Assembly (NCBI GenBank): GCA_020091685.1
Contig: CM034613.1
Location: forward strand, 12,630,772-12,694,771
Length of the DNA stretch: 64,000 bases
Direction of reading: 5' to 3'
DNA from: Lutjanus erythropterus
Lineage: Eukaryota > Chordata > Actinopteri > Lutjaniformes > Lutjanidae
Shown: positions 23,705 through 36,635 of the stretch, in pieces
Numbering within the stretch: the first letter of the stretch is position 1
How the letters are laid out: the number at the start of each line of letters is the position of its first letter
Position numbers and translations under genes: made by a program
The notes under the pieces: model-generated
The model's input: the letters and a program-made list of their open reading frames with translations, nothing else
Told to the model about the DNA's origin: nothing
Databases searched by the model: none

Positions 23705-26014
23705 ACAGAGACAGGAAGCAGGACCTAGGAGACCCAGAGCGGCCCGACGAGGAGAGGCTGTTTGCAGCTTGGTTTGATCAAACAAACACACATAAAGCTC
23801 AAAGCGAGATCAAACACTTGCACCTGCAGCATATTTTTTAAAGAACACTGAAAAATAAAAGCATTAAACGTCACTAATCGTCATCCTGTAAGACACGGCC
23901 GGTGCTGCTGCTTCGCTGTACAAACCGCTGCCCTCAATCAGAAAAGAGAATATTTAGATACACATTAATCAGCATGCTGCTTACTAGAAAGTGGAATGTC
24001 TGCACCTGAATGCCTCGTGTTGTTGACTCATAGCACCGTAGCAACGCATCGTATCCACATCGTGGTGAGTCCGTCTCTTCAATCTACACTCCCTCACGTG
24101 CAGACACTCAACCTTAGGTAGGCTAAACGTCCTCTGGTTTCAGTTCAAACAGAAGCATTGCACTCTGTATAGTTCACAAGTAGCATGTTTGCTAATGCTA
24201 ACCACACATCGAATGCATATCACAGACGGTACAAATGGTACGATCCGATTAGATTTTATTAGAAAGCGGAGGTAAGAGACAAGAATACAAGCAATCTTTG
24301 GAAGATTTTCGACAAACATTAGCACTACTAACCATTTAAACCTCACTTTTTGCCTTCTTGTTTTTATGTATATACAGTTTTAAATTATTTGATATTTCAT
24401 TCTTTGTATATAGTGCACCTTTTCTTTTTTGTTTTTTTGTTTACACTTTATTGGGTTAAAGAGGGTCTCAGTTGGAGAAAATACTACTTATTTGAGGGGC
24501 AGACAACTGGAAAAGAAGAAAAGATGAAAGGAAAAAATATTGAGATGGGCACTTAATTAAAATGCTGATAAATTTTGTACCTCAATCACTGAAATCTGCT
24601 GACATTCTGGATAAATTATATATAATGCACTTTGAGCGTGAGAGTACTGTATTTGGTAGATCAGGCTTACTGCAAGGCTTACTTTCAAATTAATTTTCTT
24701 GCCACCTTATGGGTCGGTCTTGCAAAAGCAGAAATGAAAAAGGTTAAAAAGTTCATTTGAAAGTAAATTTTACAAATAAACCTCAATCATTTCTCAAAAA
24801 TCCTCCTGAATGAATACTACCTACAGAATGTGGTGCAATGTCCAGGTAACTTTTCTGGCTTCTACCACAAAAAAAAAACGCATGAAAAACCTTGACTTTC
24901 CAGGCTTTTACCAAACAGCCGCAAGTCTGAGTGATATCAAAAGAAAATGCTGTGAAAGACACATTTAAATATACTTTGTTTACAATCATTAAGCCAGGAT
25001 ATTCAAAGCATAATCAACCCTCGTTTAAAAATAGGACTAACTACTTTTAATCATTGGTTCAAAGCTGATGCAGCTACAATGTTTACTTTTATTAGTTCCT
25101 CTTGTTGTTTTTGTTTTTCCCTTATTTACTAGCTGTTGCTGAATATGTATCATTTTGTACAAAACAATCCTCAGTGTTAACGTTTTCGATGCTGACCTTG
25201 ATGGACATCAGTCGTAATCAAACACTCCGACTGTTGATCGTCTGTCCTCAATGAATTTTGTTGTTTGCTGATTTTTTTTTTTTCTGTTTTGGCTCCAAGC
25301 TTTTATGTTGAAGGTACTGAAAACTGATTATTTGAATGTTACATTTCATGTCGATTGTGCTGTCCAGTGGCATTTACACTGGATTTTTTTGTGCTGTGCT
25401 GTTCACAAGCTGGGAGCTAATCTCCACCAAAATGAGACCAATACCAAGAGAACTGTCCACAGAATGTACACGTCGTATTATGTGAGGTGGAAATCGGGCT
25501 CAGCAGGTTGTGACATCACTTCCTCAACTGTCATCAGATTGTCAAGGAATTGCTTGTTTTGCTTTTCCTCTGCCTTACTCTTAGGTTCTCTAATATAAGG
25601 CAGCCCAGAAAGTTAATTGAACAATAGTAAGTCCCACCTGTACAACTCTGCGCTCCAGGAACAGTTGAGGAAAGCTTGGTACCTGACGGAACCTCAGTTA
25701 ACTTGTGCTTCGCTCATCTATGTTGAAAAGAAAAACAAATTTTTGAGATGGTTAACACATGACATACCTGTAAAAGTTAGGCAGTGTTGGCAAAACAGAA
25801 CATTAGCTAACTAGCTAATCTATATCAATTGGGAGAGAATTATAGAATGAAACAAAGTTAAATGGATATGATTTATGTGGGGAAATAAACAAGAGATGCT
25901 GATGTTATCATGCTAACTTCTATTTCACTAAAATTCAGCTTGAATGCATTTTTTTATCATTTGCTTCCCTAACTGTTATGATTGCTAATAATTGTGGGAT
26001 GTGAACTTCTGAAG

Positions 26015-26045
26015 GGGGGACATGCCAGAAAAAGTTTGGGAACCA
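26015..26045. mobile_element. Single hAT-like end fragment
   Basis: GTTTGGGAACCACTG matches the complement of the CAGTGGTTCCCAAAC terminus. The other end was not found. Confidence 0.4.
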
Positions 26046-26260
26046 CTGTCGTAGCTAATATTTCCAAAACACTAGCTAACCAGCTAGTGTTAGCTAACTT
26101 AAGATGTGACTATGTGTGTCACTTTTACAGGTCCTACAGCAACAACTTTTAATCATCTTTGAAATTTGGTTTTCTTTTTAACTTAGATGAGCTAGGCACA
26201 TTGCAGATCTAAGTACAGGAAACAGGAAAAGAGAAAGTTGGCCGAGGTTCTCCCAGGTAT
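26046..26260 (+). repeat. Interspersed repeat copy C
   Basis: Same order of words as copy A at 1-150 (CTTAAGATGTGACTAT, ACAGCAACAACTTT, GATCTAAGTACAGGAAACAGG). It is preceded by TAGCTAAC words like those beside copy B. Lies in the possible long klc2 3' UTR. Confidence 0.6.
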
Positions 26261-27260
26261 GAAGCTTATTTAGCTGTTATTGGGGCACAGACCAAAAAGG
26301 GACGGGACATAAGGAGGGTCAATTCTTGATGACCTGAGTTTGATTTCAAAAATGCAGAGGTGCAGGATTGTTGTGAAGGCATTTTGTCAACGATGGTGCG
26401 TGCACACCATCGCCATGTGCCGTAAATAACTTGAAGTCACCCTTCTTGAAATCACCTTTGATGAAGTCACATTGCTGAGTCTTTTTGTTTTGTTTTAAGT
26501 GCTAATTATTCTATCAGCTTTCTGATTGTGCTGAATGTGCGCAGGTTTTGGATAGTAATGACAGAAAACGTGCATGAAAGAACGAAGGAGTAAAGTAAGT
26601 GCGTTGAAGTAGCAAGGAGTCGATGTTGAAAAGAAAAGTGTTTCGGAGAGACGTTAAAAGTGCTTTAAGTGTCGTTCGCAGCAAATAATGTATAGAATTA
26701 TACGTATACGACCTTTACATGTATGTTTACTGTATGTCACTCATTCACACACATAATGATGGGAAATTCCTTTAATCATAAACAAAATCTCAACACCATG
26801 TAGTTGTGTACAAAAGTTAGTGAAACACTAATTTGTAGTTGAAGGTGTCAAAAAAAACTGTACTGTAATACCAATATTAATCATTTACTGTATTAATCAG
26901 GCACTTATTCACCTCGGGGTTAGTTTTTCTGTAATTTCTCAAGCATCTCCATAAACGTATGAACATTAACCCATTGTGTCGCTCAATAACACAGCTGAGA
27001 GAAAAGTAAAAACTGCTCCGGTTGTAAATGTTCATCCTGAAGATATTCATCCAAAGCTTGAAAGATAAATCAGTTTAGTTTTTCTGGCGTCCAAATATTT
27101 ACGGAGATCAGTGCATTTATGGATGGTAAATATTGTGGGTATGAGGATCTTGTATATGTGTAATTTTAGCTCCTGTATTGTTGATGATTTGATGGATCTT
27201 ATTGTGAAGGGGCCAACCTAATGTGTATTTTATCAAAGGTTCAATAAATACAAATTCCAC

Positions 27261-28455
27261 TTTTCAAACCGATTCTGTGTCTTGTACATTTTCATCATCT
27301 TTTAAGACAGTTTTGACCATTTCAAAGTGTACACGTGTGTGAATGTTCACAGCTGGGGCCCGAGGTGTTAACCCAACACTGCGCTGTCCCAGCTCTCACA
27401 GAGGCGAGTGTCTTGCTGTAACTTCCTGTCTCAATGATACGCCCCACAAAGAGGAAACCAGACCCACCAGACTTCATGTTGAGACTCAGCAACACAATTG
27501 TAGACTGATCAGCTGTCACATCTTTGAGATACGATCCTGCGATTGAAGTGAGACATTGGAGCTTGAATGAACCGGGATTAGAAAGTAAGGTTACTTGTCT
27601 CATATTTTGAGATGTTATTACAGTGGTTTCATTTTGGTAATATGAAACAAAAAAAATCAGATGTTGTGATGTGAGTTTTTATGTATCTTAATGATATCCT
27701 GATCATAATAATACGGTTTCATTTTTTATAATATTTTCTGCAACAGTTTAACATCAGTGAATTAAGAGGTTTCACTGCAAAAGTTTTTTTTCTCAGAGGC
27801 AAGAAGGGTTTAGTTAAGTAAGATCTGTCACTTTCTACTTCACCCTGGTGATTCCGTTAATAAAAATGTGGGTAACACCTTCTGTGACGTGTCTATAATG
27901 CATTATAAGTGTGTTCATAGGCCAGTGTATTTATAAGGCTTTGTAAAATGCTTTATAAATGTTTTTAACATAATACAATTGCTAATAACTTCTACTGAAA
28001 GCTCACAAAGTCATGATATAGTACATAATTGATTTTCCATTGCAGAAACCTAGAATTGCGTTATGACACCGTAGAGCAGTTCTCTGTGGGTCATAACTGG
28101 CTAAAGTGATGGTAGTTATATGCACACTGTTGTCACTGTGTCATGGCAGTATAAAGATTATGTCCACCACTTGTAATGTACTATAAATATAAATGCATTA
28201 TAATGTCTTAAGAATGAACTTGTAATGCTTTATAGACATTACTTTCATGTAAAGTGTTATTGTTAAATGTACTATGACTAATATGAATGCTGTTAAGTGA
28301 ATTTTAAATAAAATTTAAAAGAGTATACAGTGTGCTTTGTTATGAATTGGAGTATCAACTTTTTCTGTTTTGATCCTCAGTAGCTTTTTGTCTACAAACT
28401 TTCATATTTCTTCGATCCTGTAATAATCCACAAACTAATCCCATCTTTGCCACAG
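27261..28455. other. Intergenic gap klc2 to kinase gene
   Basis: About 1.2 kb with no exon-like frame and no CpG-rich promoter. The kinase's first coding exon has its own acceptor, so a non-coding first exon must lie upstream. It may be here or in the 3.5-kb klc2 flank, but I cannot locate it. Confidence 0.35.
27872..28260. mobile_element. MITE with ATAACACTTTA-type ends
   Basis: Left GTAACACCTT...GTCTATAATGCATTATAAG and right TGTAATGCTTTATAGACATT...AAAGTGTTAT are inverted copies of about 40 bp. Roughly 390 bp, AT-rich, non-coding. A related start (GGTAACACTATATTTAAAGG) occurs at 30539. Confidence 0.6.
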
Positions 28456-28466
28456 GATCTTTCTCC

Positions 28467-28622
28467 ATGTCCGCAGTGGCTCCCTCCAGTCCCACCAGTC
28501 TCGCGGGGCCGGCTCTGGTCCAGTTCAAGCTCGGCCTGTTCAGGGAGATGGTTCAAGTCCCTGCTGGCAACCGGAGCTATCGTCATGCCAAGAGGCTGGC
28601 TGCAGAGATCATAGAGCGCAAG
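28467..28622 (+). CDS. prkd: prkd coding exon 1
   Basis: Acceptor GCCACAG at 28455. The ATG at 28467 begins [17 protein letters not shown], like the MSA start of PKD1 and PKD3. It continues [15 protein letters not shown] and AAEIIERK, matching the PKD ubiquitin-like segment. Confidence 0.88.
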
Positions 28623-30037
28623 GTAATCAAAACCTCACACTGGTGGCCTCGTTTTCATGCTGCTGTCCTGAAGCATTTTGAGGGTGTTACACAGTAAATC
28701 AGGAGGGTTCATAGGCAGGGCACTCTTAAAGGGGAATTTCACTGAATTCACTCATGAAGTACGTTTTATTTGTCATGAGGAGCACAAAAAAAGCTGTATA
28801 ATGTCCTCTGCAAGAAGTTTGCAAAGCAAAAGACTTGACTTTGATTTGAGACTCTTTTTTTGTATTTCATGTGAAATTTATGCTGCAAACTGGAGGTGTG
28901 GGGTTTGAAGTTGAAGTGGGTATGTAGGTGGCAGAGAACAAATAATGAAAGACACTATTGAATCACAGGTTTTTGTTTTTGTTTCTGACCAATACTAGAA
29001 ACAAAAAGTAGAGGTAATTTGGTCGATGCGGCATCAATTTTGCGTTTAAAAAAAATCATTCACTGCAACAATCAGTCGACCAATCAGTCAATCAACAGTA
29101 ATTAATCGTTAAATTAATTTGTCAAGCAAAGATGGCAGAAATGTTGTTTTCAGCCTCCCAAATATGGATTTCTCGTGTGCTTTATATTGTGTTAAAGTCA
29201 ATATGTTTGGGTTCTGGACTGACAAAAGAAGATATTTAAATACATAACCATGGACTTTGAGGAACTGGGACTTTGGACACAAAAGGAGCATTTAGGTCAG
29301 CCTTTTCTCTATATTATAAAACCTCTTATATCTGGCAAATAGGTAGGTTACAACAAACTAGACTAAAGCAGAGAGATCAAGTGGGCAATAATGTGCTTAA
29401 AGGAATTATTAGTGATAAAAAAATATGCTAAAAACAACTTTTTAGCACACAATGAAAATCTGCTTTAACCCTTCACATAGTCCTACTTGGAAAATATTCA
29501 GTTGGTGTTTTGAATCTGTCAGAACTGTCAGGAAGTGGACTTTGAAAGGTCACCCTATGCATGAAGGAAGATTGTGTAGGTTACTATCTACAGTGTGGCT
29601 TTTGAGAAACCACCAAGTGTCTGTGCATCATTGACTGATGCAGGTTGAAGGATGCTGGAGTGGTTTTTGGCTGTAGGGTATCCCGTTTACTAACACGTCT
29701 CATTTAGCCATTTTCATACTGTTAAAGCAGGTCAAATGTGAGCTTTTAAACTTTATTGTCTGTTTCTGAGAGGTTTGGGAAGAGAAATGGGCAATAAAAA
29801 CGTAGAATTTTCTATGAGAAATAGGTAATAAAAACGTAGAACGTAGTAAAATTGAAGTCAGCAGTCAGTTGGTTAATGGCGCACTGAAACTGTAGTTGAG
29901 GTTAAACAAAGATGAATCGCAGGTGTAGTTGGTCTCGGTGTCAGATAGTCGGGCCTTAGCACCGCCTCAGTTGCAGCGACTGTGTGGTCGACAAGAGCAC
30001 AGCAAACTTTCCAACCACACCATCTCCGCCTTTGTCT

Positions 30038-30087
<50 letters not shown>

Positions 30088-33000
30088 CTGCTTCACTCGC
30101 ACCAGCCTTCCTTTCAACTTTGATCTTTTCTCGAGTTTCCAGGCAGCAGGTCAGCGGTGATGTCTAAAGAATGTGTCTTTGTGTGTGTGCGTGCGTGTGC
30201 GTGTGCATGTGCGCGTGCGTGTGCGTGTGCTTCACATTTTAGTGCATTCACTTGTACACAAACCTGACTGCGTGAGCAGGCCACTGCAAATATGTCACAT
30301 ACTGTTTATATGTGCAGCTAGGAGAAAACCCTGTTATCTCCAATTCTAACATCCAACTTTTTAAGGTCACAGAAAAATTTAAATGAAACTTACAGCATTT
30401 TATCCACATTTTATAATAATATAATACTTTTATATAGATATATGTTATATATAGTATTTGTGTAGGACTTTTGTTTCAGAGACAAAACATAAATATTACC
30501 AGAATTTGGGTTTTTTTGGCTGAGCAGATACTGATTCTGGTAACACTATATTTAAAGGGACTGTGCATAAGACCAACATGACACCATCATAACCATAGCA
30601 TGACACCTGTCATTATCATGAAGGAGTCTTTTATACGTCTGACTGCTGTCATTAAGTGTAATTGGTCAGTTGTTTAATTTTTTGAATTTTTTAAGATGTC
30701 CTTGCCATAACAACCTGACATTAACCAAGAGAACAGAAGCTGTTAATTTCTTTATGACAACTTGACATTCATTTAGACAAAAAAGTATTTGTTACAACAA
30801 CTTGACATTAACCAGGACAAAAATATCTTAATGACAACTTGACATTATGTAAGACAGTATAACTTGTCAATGCCACGTCATTGACTGAAATCTGTTTTAA
30901 CTGCTAAACTAGGTCATTGTTTTGGTGGTAAAGGGACTGTTTGACTTTTACAAATGTCTCTTTCTGTCTCTGTAGATATTGAACTTTTCTTCAGGTTATG
31001 AATGCCAGACTTGAGATCATCTAAATTGACACATGAATAAAGCAATGAAGAGAGAATGGAAATGTTAGTTTAGAAAAAAAGTTATTTAATGTTATATACA
31101 GGTTTAAATTTTGTCAAGAAAGAAAACTACAGCATGTGGAAAACACGATAAAAGCTACATAAGTAATGAAGTTCTGTGCAGCTATTTTCTATATTCACAT
31201 GTAGAGATCTATGTAGCTTCAGCCCAGCTGGTAGATCTAATGTTTTCTAGCAGCACTTCAGAAAGCTTTATATTTAGCTCATCTCTTGGATGAAGATTCA
31301 ACCTGTGACCGTCTGTGTGTTCAGGCTCCAGACTGCAGCGTGGTGGGCGGCGGGGAGAAGATCCTGCTGTTCAGACACCAGCCTGCCTCAGAGCTGCTGC
31401 TGCACCGCCTGACGGAGCACGACGAGCTGCAGTATGGAGACCTCATTGAGGTCATCATCGCAGGTCAGAGCTCAGAAGCACAGAAAAAGCTTAATGAGGC
31501 TGATTTTCTGTGGTTTAATTTTTCCGTTATTGTTGGGTTACTACAGCTCCTGGACTTTTATAATAACTGTTGTTTTGTCACAGCAGCTGTAAGACTTATT
31601 TAAGCTAAACGAAGTCTTATTTTGGCGGGAAATGTTTCATAAATAGGTTAAGAAGACACAATTCCACAAATCGAACACCTCTGATTACATAAGACTTGTT
31701 TTTAGCATTTCAAATGTCACTGGAATTGCTTCTTACAATTTCACACATTAGTCAGATCCTCACAGGCTGTCAGGTTATCCGTGAGGTACAGAGTCTGATT
31801 TTCTTCATGCCAACAAGCATCACAAAGCTGCTAAATCTCACCATGAAGCTGAGTCTGGCAGGTGAACCTCCTTATTTAACTATTCTGACTGAGTTCTTAG
31901 ACATGAAATTCTCTATCAAGACCACAGGAGAAGCAACACTCTTGAATGCTGTATTTCAAATTAAGCCACCTGAACCTTGCTTCTAATTTCAGGTTCCTGT
32001 TGTTAACTCTGTCTGTAGCAAATTCAAGTATATTTTGCATCTTGTTTTTCCACTTTTTCAGTAGCAGGAAGCAGTATGTTTACTGCAGAATAGAAACATT
32101 TTGACACAATGTGAATATATCAACTAATAGTTAATACTTGTACATGTTGGACTGCTTCACCCTGATGATTCGGCAAATAAATATCCACTTTTAGTGCAAG
32201 ATGAGATGTTTTTAAACACAAATGGATTTCAAAATGTTAGGCAGTAAAGAGCCTCTCGCAAATAATGAAAAGCAACGTGGATGCACATCTTTAAAATCAG
32301 ATACATGAAATTGAAAACGAGGCTTCATCACAGAAACGTTTAGGAAGACATTTTTGGACATGTTTCTGGACTGTGTTTAGGAAAAGATCACATTTTATGT
32401 CAGGATAGGAAAAGGCTATTACAGAACTGTGCTAACTAAAGAATTTCCTAAGCTAGGATGGCATTGGTACTGTCCTAAATTAAATGTAACTGCCAAAACA
32501 TAGTTTTTTTCTATCACACCTGCACTTTGTTTTACTTTTTTTCTATCACACCTGCACTTTGTTTTACTTTTTTTCTATCACACCTGCACTTTGTTTTAGT
32601 TTTTTTCTAAGTGTGACTTTCAGTATGAGGTTTCTGGTCTGTCTTTTGTGTCACAGCCTTGCATCTCAAGCCACCGCTCAGTTTCTAATTGAAGATACAG
32701 ACTGTCACATGTACTTTCTAAACAAAGACACAAGCATGAGAGTGAGTGTGCCGATTGAAGAATTAAGATTCCAGCTCGTAGTTACGATTTCTCAAGATAC
32801 AAGGTCTGCGAGAGGAAAGAACTATGAAAGGGATCGTGGTGTCCCCCAAGGTTTAATTTTAGGTCAGACCCTTTTTATTCTTTATATGCTGCCACTTGAA
32901 AACATCATCAGGAAACACAGCATACATTTCTAGAGGTATGCAGATGATGCATAGCTTTACCTTGCCAAGTTTTTTGGCTTACAGTTAGTCTGTATTTTTG

Positions 33001-36000
33001 TGATATGGTTTAACTTGCAAGAGAATAATATATGAGCAAAACTAGTCCAACACCACAGTCTAGTCTAAAATATCTTGGCCCAGGTTTTTAATCCCAGCTA
33101 CAACAACATGTGATATTTGTCAGTAGTGCTCAGCCAAAGGGCTGTGATAATTAGACTGTGCACCATCTCTTTATTTTATTTTATCTGACTCAGCATCAGC
33201 GTCAGTGACTGAGATGAGGGTCCGTCCACACTCCCTGGTGGTCCAGTCGTACCGGACTCCCACCTTCTGTCATCACTGTGGAGAGATGCTGTGGGGCCTT
33301 GTCCGACAGGGCTTAAAATGTGACGGTAATATGTCTTTTTTTGTCTTTTCTTTGAAATGTGAGAGCTATCAAACTTTTCCAGAGTGTGTAAAAAGTATAT
33401 TTGTTGTTTTATTTACCAGAATCTAATGTAAAAGTTGCAGCATTATGGATTTGCAGCCATTTACACATCAGAACCTAAAGCTTCTCTGCCTCTCAGAAGT
33501 ACTAATGATTCAAATTTCACTTTCACCTCTGCCTTTCTTCAGGTTGTGGATTAGACTTTCATAAACGTTGTGCTTTCCGACTGCCCAATGACTGCAGTCG
33601 AGCACGGCGTCAGGTCAGCACCAGCCTCTCGCTGTTTCCTCCCCGACGACCACGCACACACTCCCTGTCCAATCAGGCAGGAGGCAGTCTAGAGGAGGTA
33701 AGGAGGTATTGTGAAAGAAGGGGGACAACAACTCAACTGAAACCTGTTTTTTAAGTATTGAACATGAACTTATAAAAACGTATTTACACTGACGACTCTC
33801 ACCATCCATCCCTCACCAGATCAGCATGTCCAAACCGTCCTCCAGGCCTCCGTCATGGGCGGAGCCTCCCGTCTGGGTGGGCATCGGGTACGGTGAGAGG
33901 AGCAGGCCTCAGGTGCCTCACACCTTCCACATCCACAGCTACACCAAACCCACCGTCTGCCAGTACTGCCACCGGCTGCTCAAAGGGCTCTTCAGACAGG
34001 GGCTGCAGTGCTCAGGTGAGACGTCTGGAGGACATAACGATTTTAGAGTTTCTCATTCACTTTTCCAGACAGATGGAACGACACTGATGATGGCAGCAGG
34101 GATTCCCTTTGACAATGCAACGTAGAAAAAGGGGGTAACAGCCATATTATATGAATTCGATACGATATCCAAAGATGGCGCCCGTTCTCTTCAGTGAGAA
34201 GTGCTCGTCTGGTCCATATGCCAAAAAAGTTCTCTAGCTCCTGGGTTTACTTCCATGATTTATGTCGCATTTTGTTGCAATACTGCAAGTGGCCACTGAG
34301 TGGCAGTGCCTTGTCATACATCTATGAGGAAAAAACTCAGACATAATCCTTTCAGTCATTTTTCAAGCAAAAATGTCAAACATTTGCTGGTTCAGCCTTC
34401 TTGAATGTGAAGATTTGCGACTTTTCTTTGTCATTTATGATAGTAAATGAAGTGTCTGGGTTTTGGATAAAAGAAATTGTTGGAGCCACAGTAATATTTT
34501 TGTTTCTTTTGTTTCTTGGTTTAATTCATTAGAGATAATTAAATGTAAATAGAAGTGCAGTTTTGTTGTTTGAACACAGGGTGGAGCACTAGGTAAAACA
34601 CAGGTAATATAGGTAAGGTGAAGCTGATGAGCAGCAGGTGTGTGAACAGGGGCAAGCAAACAGTTTTTTGACTGTGTGTGGCAGCATGGAAGTTTTTTGG
34701 ACAATGTGTTGGAAATCAAACTGTTAAATGGATATTTGACTGTAATGGACACTAACTACACTCTTTAATGGTTTACCTGTGTGAAGGTGAGCACTGGTGA
34801 AAATAAATGGGTCACCGCACCCAATGAGACCGGCGTATCGGACATTGGTTTATTGTTGTTGCCAAGAACACGCGTACGAACAAGTTCTCCCTGTCCACCC
34901 CTCAGTGGCTTTAAATGTAAATGTTCGAGTTTTTATTGAAAGACTCTACAGAAATAATTTCAGACGTCACTTTGCCCTCTGGGAGATTGTTTTGACAGTT
35001 GTAATGAATTAATTGATAAAATAAGAACCAAGATTAATTGATAAAATAATCCTCAATTGCAACCATGAAGAAGTGATGGAGAATAACATTATTCATTTGA
35101 CCAAAAAAAAAAGTCAGCCTAAAATTCATCTTTTTAAGGGTGAATGTGTTGTAGAATGTCTTCTTTTCAAATCTGTCTTTTTTCAGTGATGATTCATGTA
35201 GTGTATTAAAATATATTCCTTTTTAGATATTTTTAGATGCTCTGTTCCAGCAGCACCTTTTGATGAGCCATTTGTGGATTAGAGGCTCAGAAACATAAAC
35301 TGAGGAAAAGAAAGAAAGAAAATACATTTAACTGTAATTTTCTGTTTGTCACCTGTGTAAAAGTCACTCTCATGATGTGACTGAGTGATGTAACTTTGAA
35401 CCTCTCGTCTGTGATCCTTTTGTCAGACTGCAGGTTTAACTGCCATCGGCGCTGTGAGCAGCTGGTCCCTAGAGACTGTCCAGGAGAGAAGAGAAGCTCG
35501 AACGGGGAAGGTGAGCAGCAGTCAGTCCCTTGAGGTCTGGTTTCCATTTTGTATTCAGGGGTCGTAGCTGTGTTAGATCATGCTTCTTTGAAAAGGCCCT
35601 TGCTCCGATGTTTCCTGTAACCCTGTGATGAGTCAAAGGACTCATTCAGGACTCATTTTCGATTCCCAGAAACATTACGTTTGTCCCAGCAGTGGCAATG
35701 ATTCAGGACAATGTGATCAAAGCCTGATGAGATTCAAAATGAATTTCTTAAATGCTGCTGAGTCTGTGACTTTTCCTCTAGAAAATGTCATTTGTCCAAC
35801 ACTTTTTTCCATGATCAGATACTTCAAAAGGAATGACATTTCCATCAGCCTCAGCTGTTCTTCATGTTTGGAGCTAATTATTTTTTATTTTATTTTATTT
35901 ATTTGACTCCTGTGTATTTTCCAAAACCAGTTTCACAAAACTAATACAAACAAATGATGCAGAGTCCATGAATGAAAAAAAGAGCAGGAGGGAGATGAGT

Positions 36001-36528
36001 CTTATATTACCTGTCACTTTATTAATAACATAAATACAGATTGTCTTTTTATTTTCACGGATCACATAAAAAGCTTTAATAATACATAATCAAATATAGT
36101 CACTAAAAAGATTTAATCATACTCAAACACTAATAATGAGCAAATGTTAGCATGCTAACTTGCTAAATAAAGATGGTGAGCATGTTTAACATTATACTCA
36201 CTAAACATGAGGGCCTGGTTGCACCTTAGGTTAACCCTCTATGGTACACATTATGATGCCAGTGAGGGAAATGTGTTTTTATGTCTCAATATAGTAAATA
36301 AACATAATCTGAAGAAATTTTATTTTTTTATTTTTATTTTTGGAAGTTTTTGGGGTTCGTTGCCTGTAGGCAACATTGTACCATAATGGTGCATAAGTGA
36401 AAAAGAACGTTCCTTTTCCAATTTGAACATTGTTTATTTCATAAACATATGCAAAAATATTCAATAACATCAAGAAGTCACAATTCATTTTAAATTTTAA
36501 ATTAAAAAGAATTATGAAAAGAATTTAA

Positions 36529-36561
<33 letters not shown>

Positions 36562-36604
36562 GTCATATATATGTATGTATGCTCATATGTATGTATGCAT
36601 GGTC

Positions 36605-36635
<31 letters not shown>

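Larger units (their letters stand above)
23705..27260 (+). other. klc2 3' UTR and downstream flank
   Basis: Two candidate poly(A) signals: AATAAA at 23854-23859, giving a 160-nt UTR, and AATAAA at 27243-27248, followed by a GT-rich GATTCTGTGTCTTGT stretch, giving about 3.5 kb. No exon-like frame between. Repeat copy C and a hAT end fragment lie at 26020-26260. Confidence 0.45.
28623..31324 (+). other. prkd intron 1
   Basis: No coding exon seen. Contains a fish repeat copy (29050-29300), CA and GT tracts (30040-30230) and repeated ACAACTTGACATTA units (30540-30860). Confidence 0.5.

Noticed and set aside
29873..30167. Frames of repeated THTH or VCVC residues
   Set aside because: Translation of the (AC)n microsatellite, not a protein.
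31696..31986. 96-codon frame in a prkd intron
   Set aside because: No domain, no splice context and flanked by stops. Consistent with chance.
33612..33697. CAG|GTCAGC at 33612 as the main end of prkd exon 4
   Set aside because: The downstream sequence continues a linker like that of other PKDs and ends in a stronger donor, GAG|GTAAGG. Kept only as a possible alternative.
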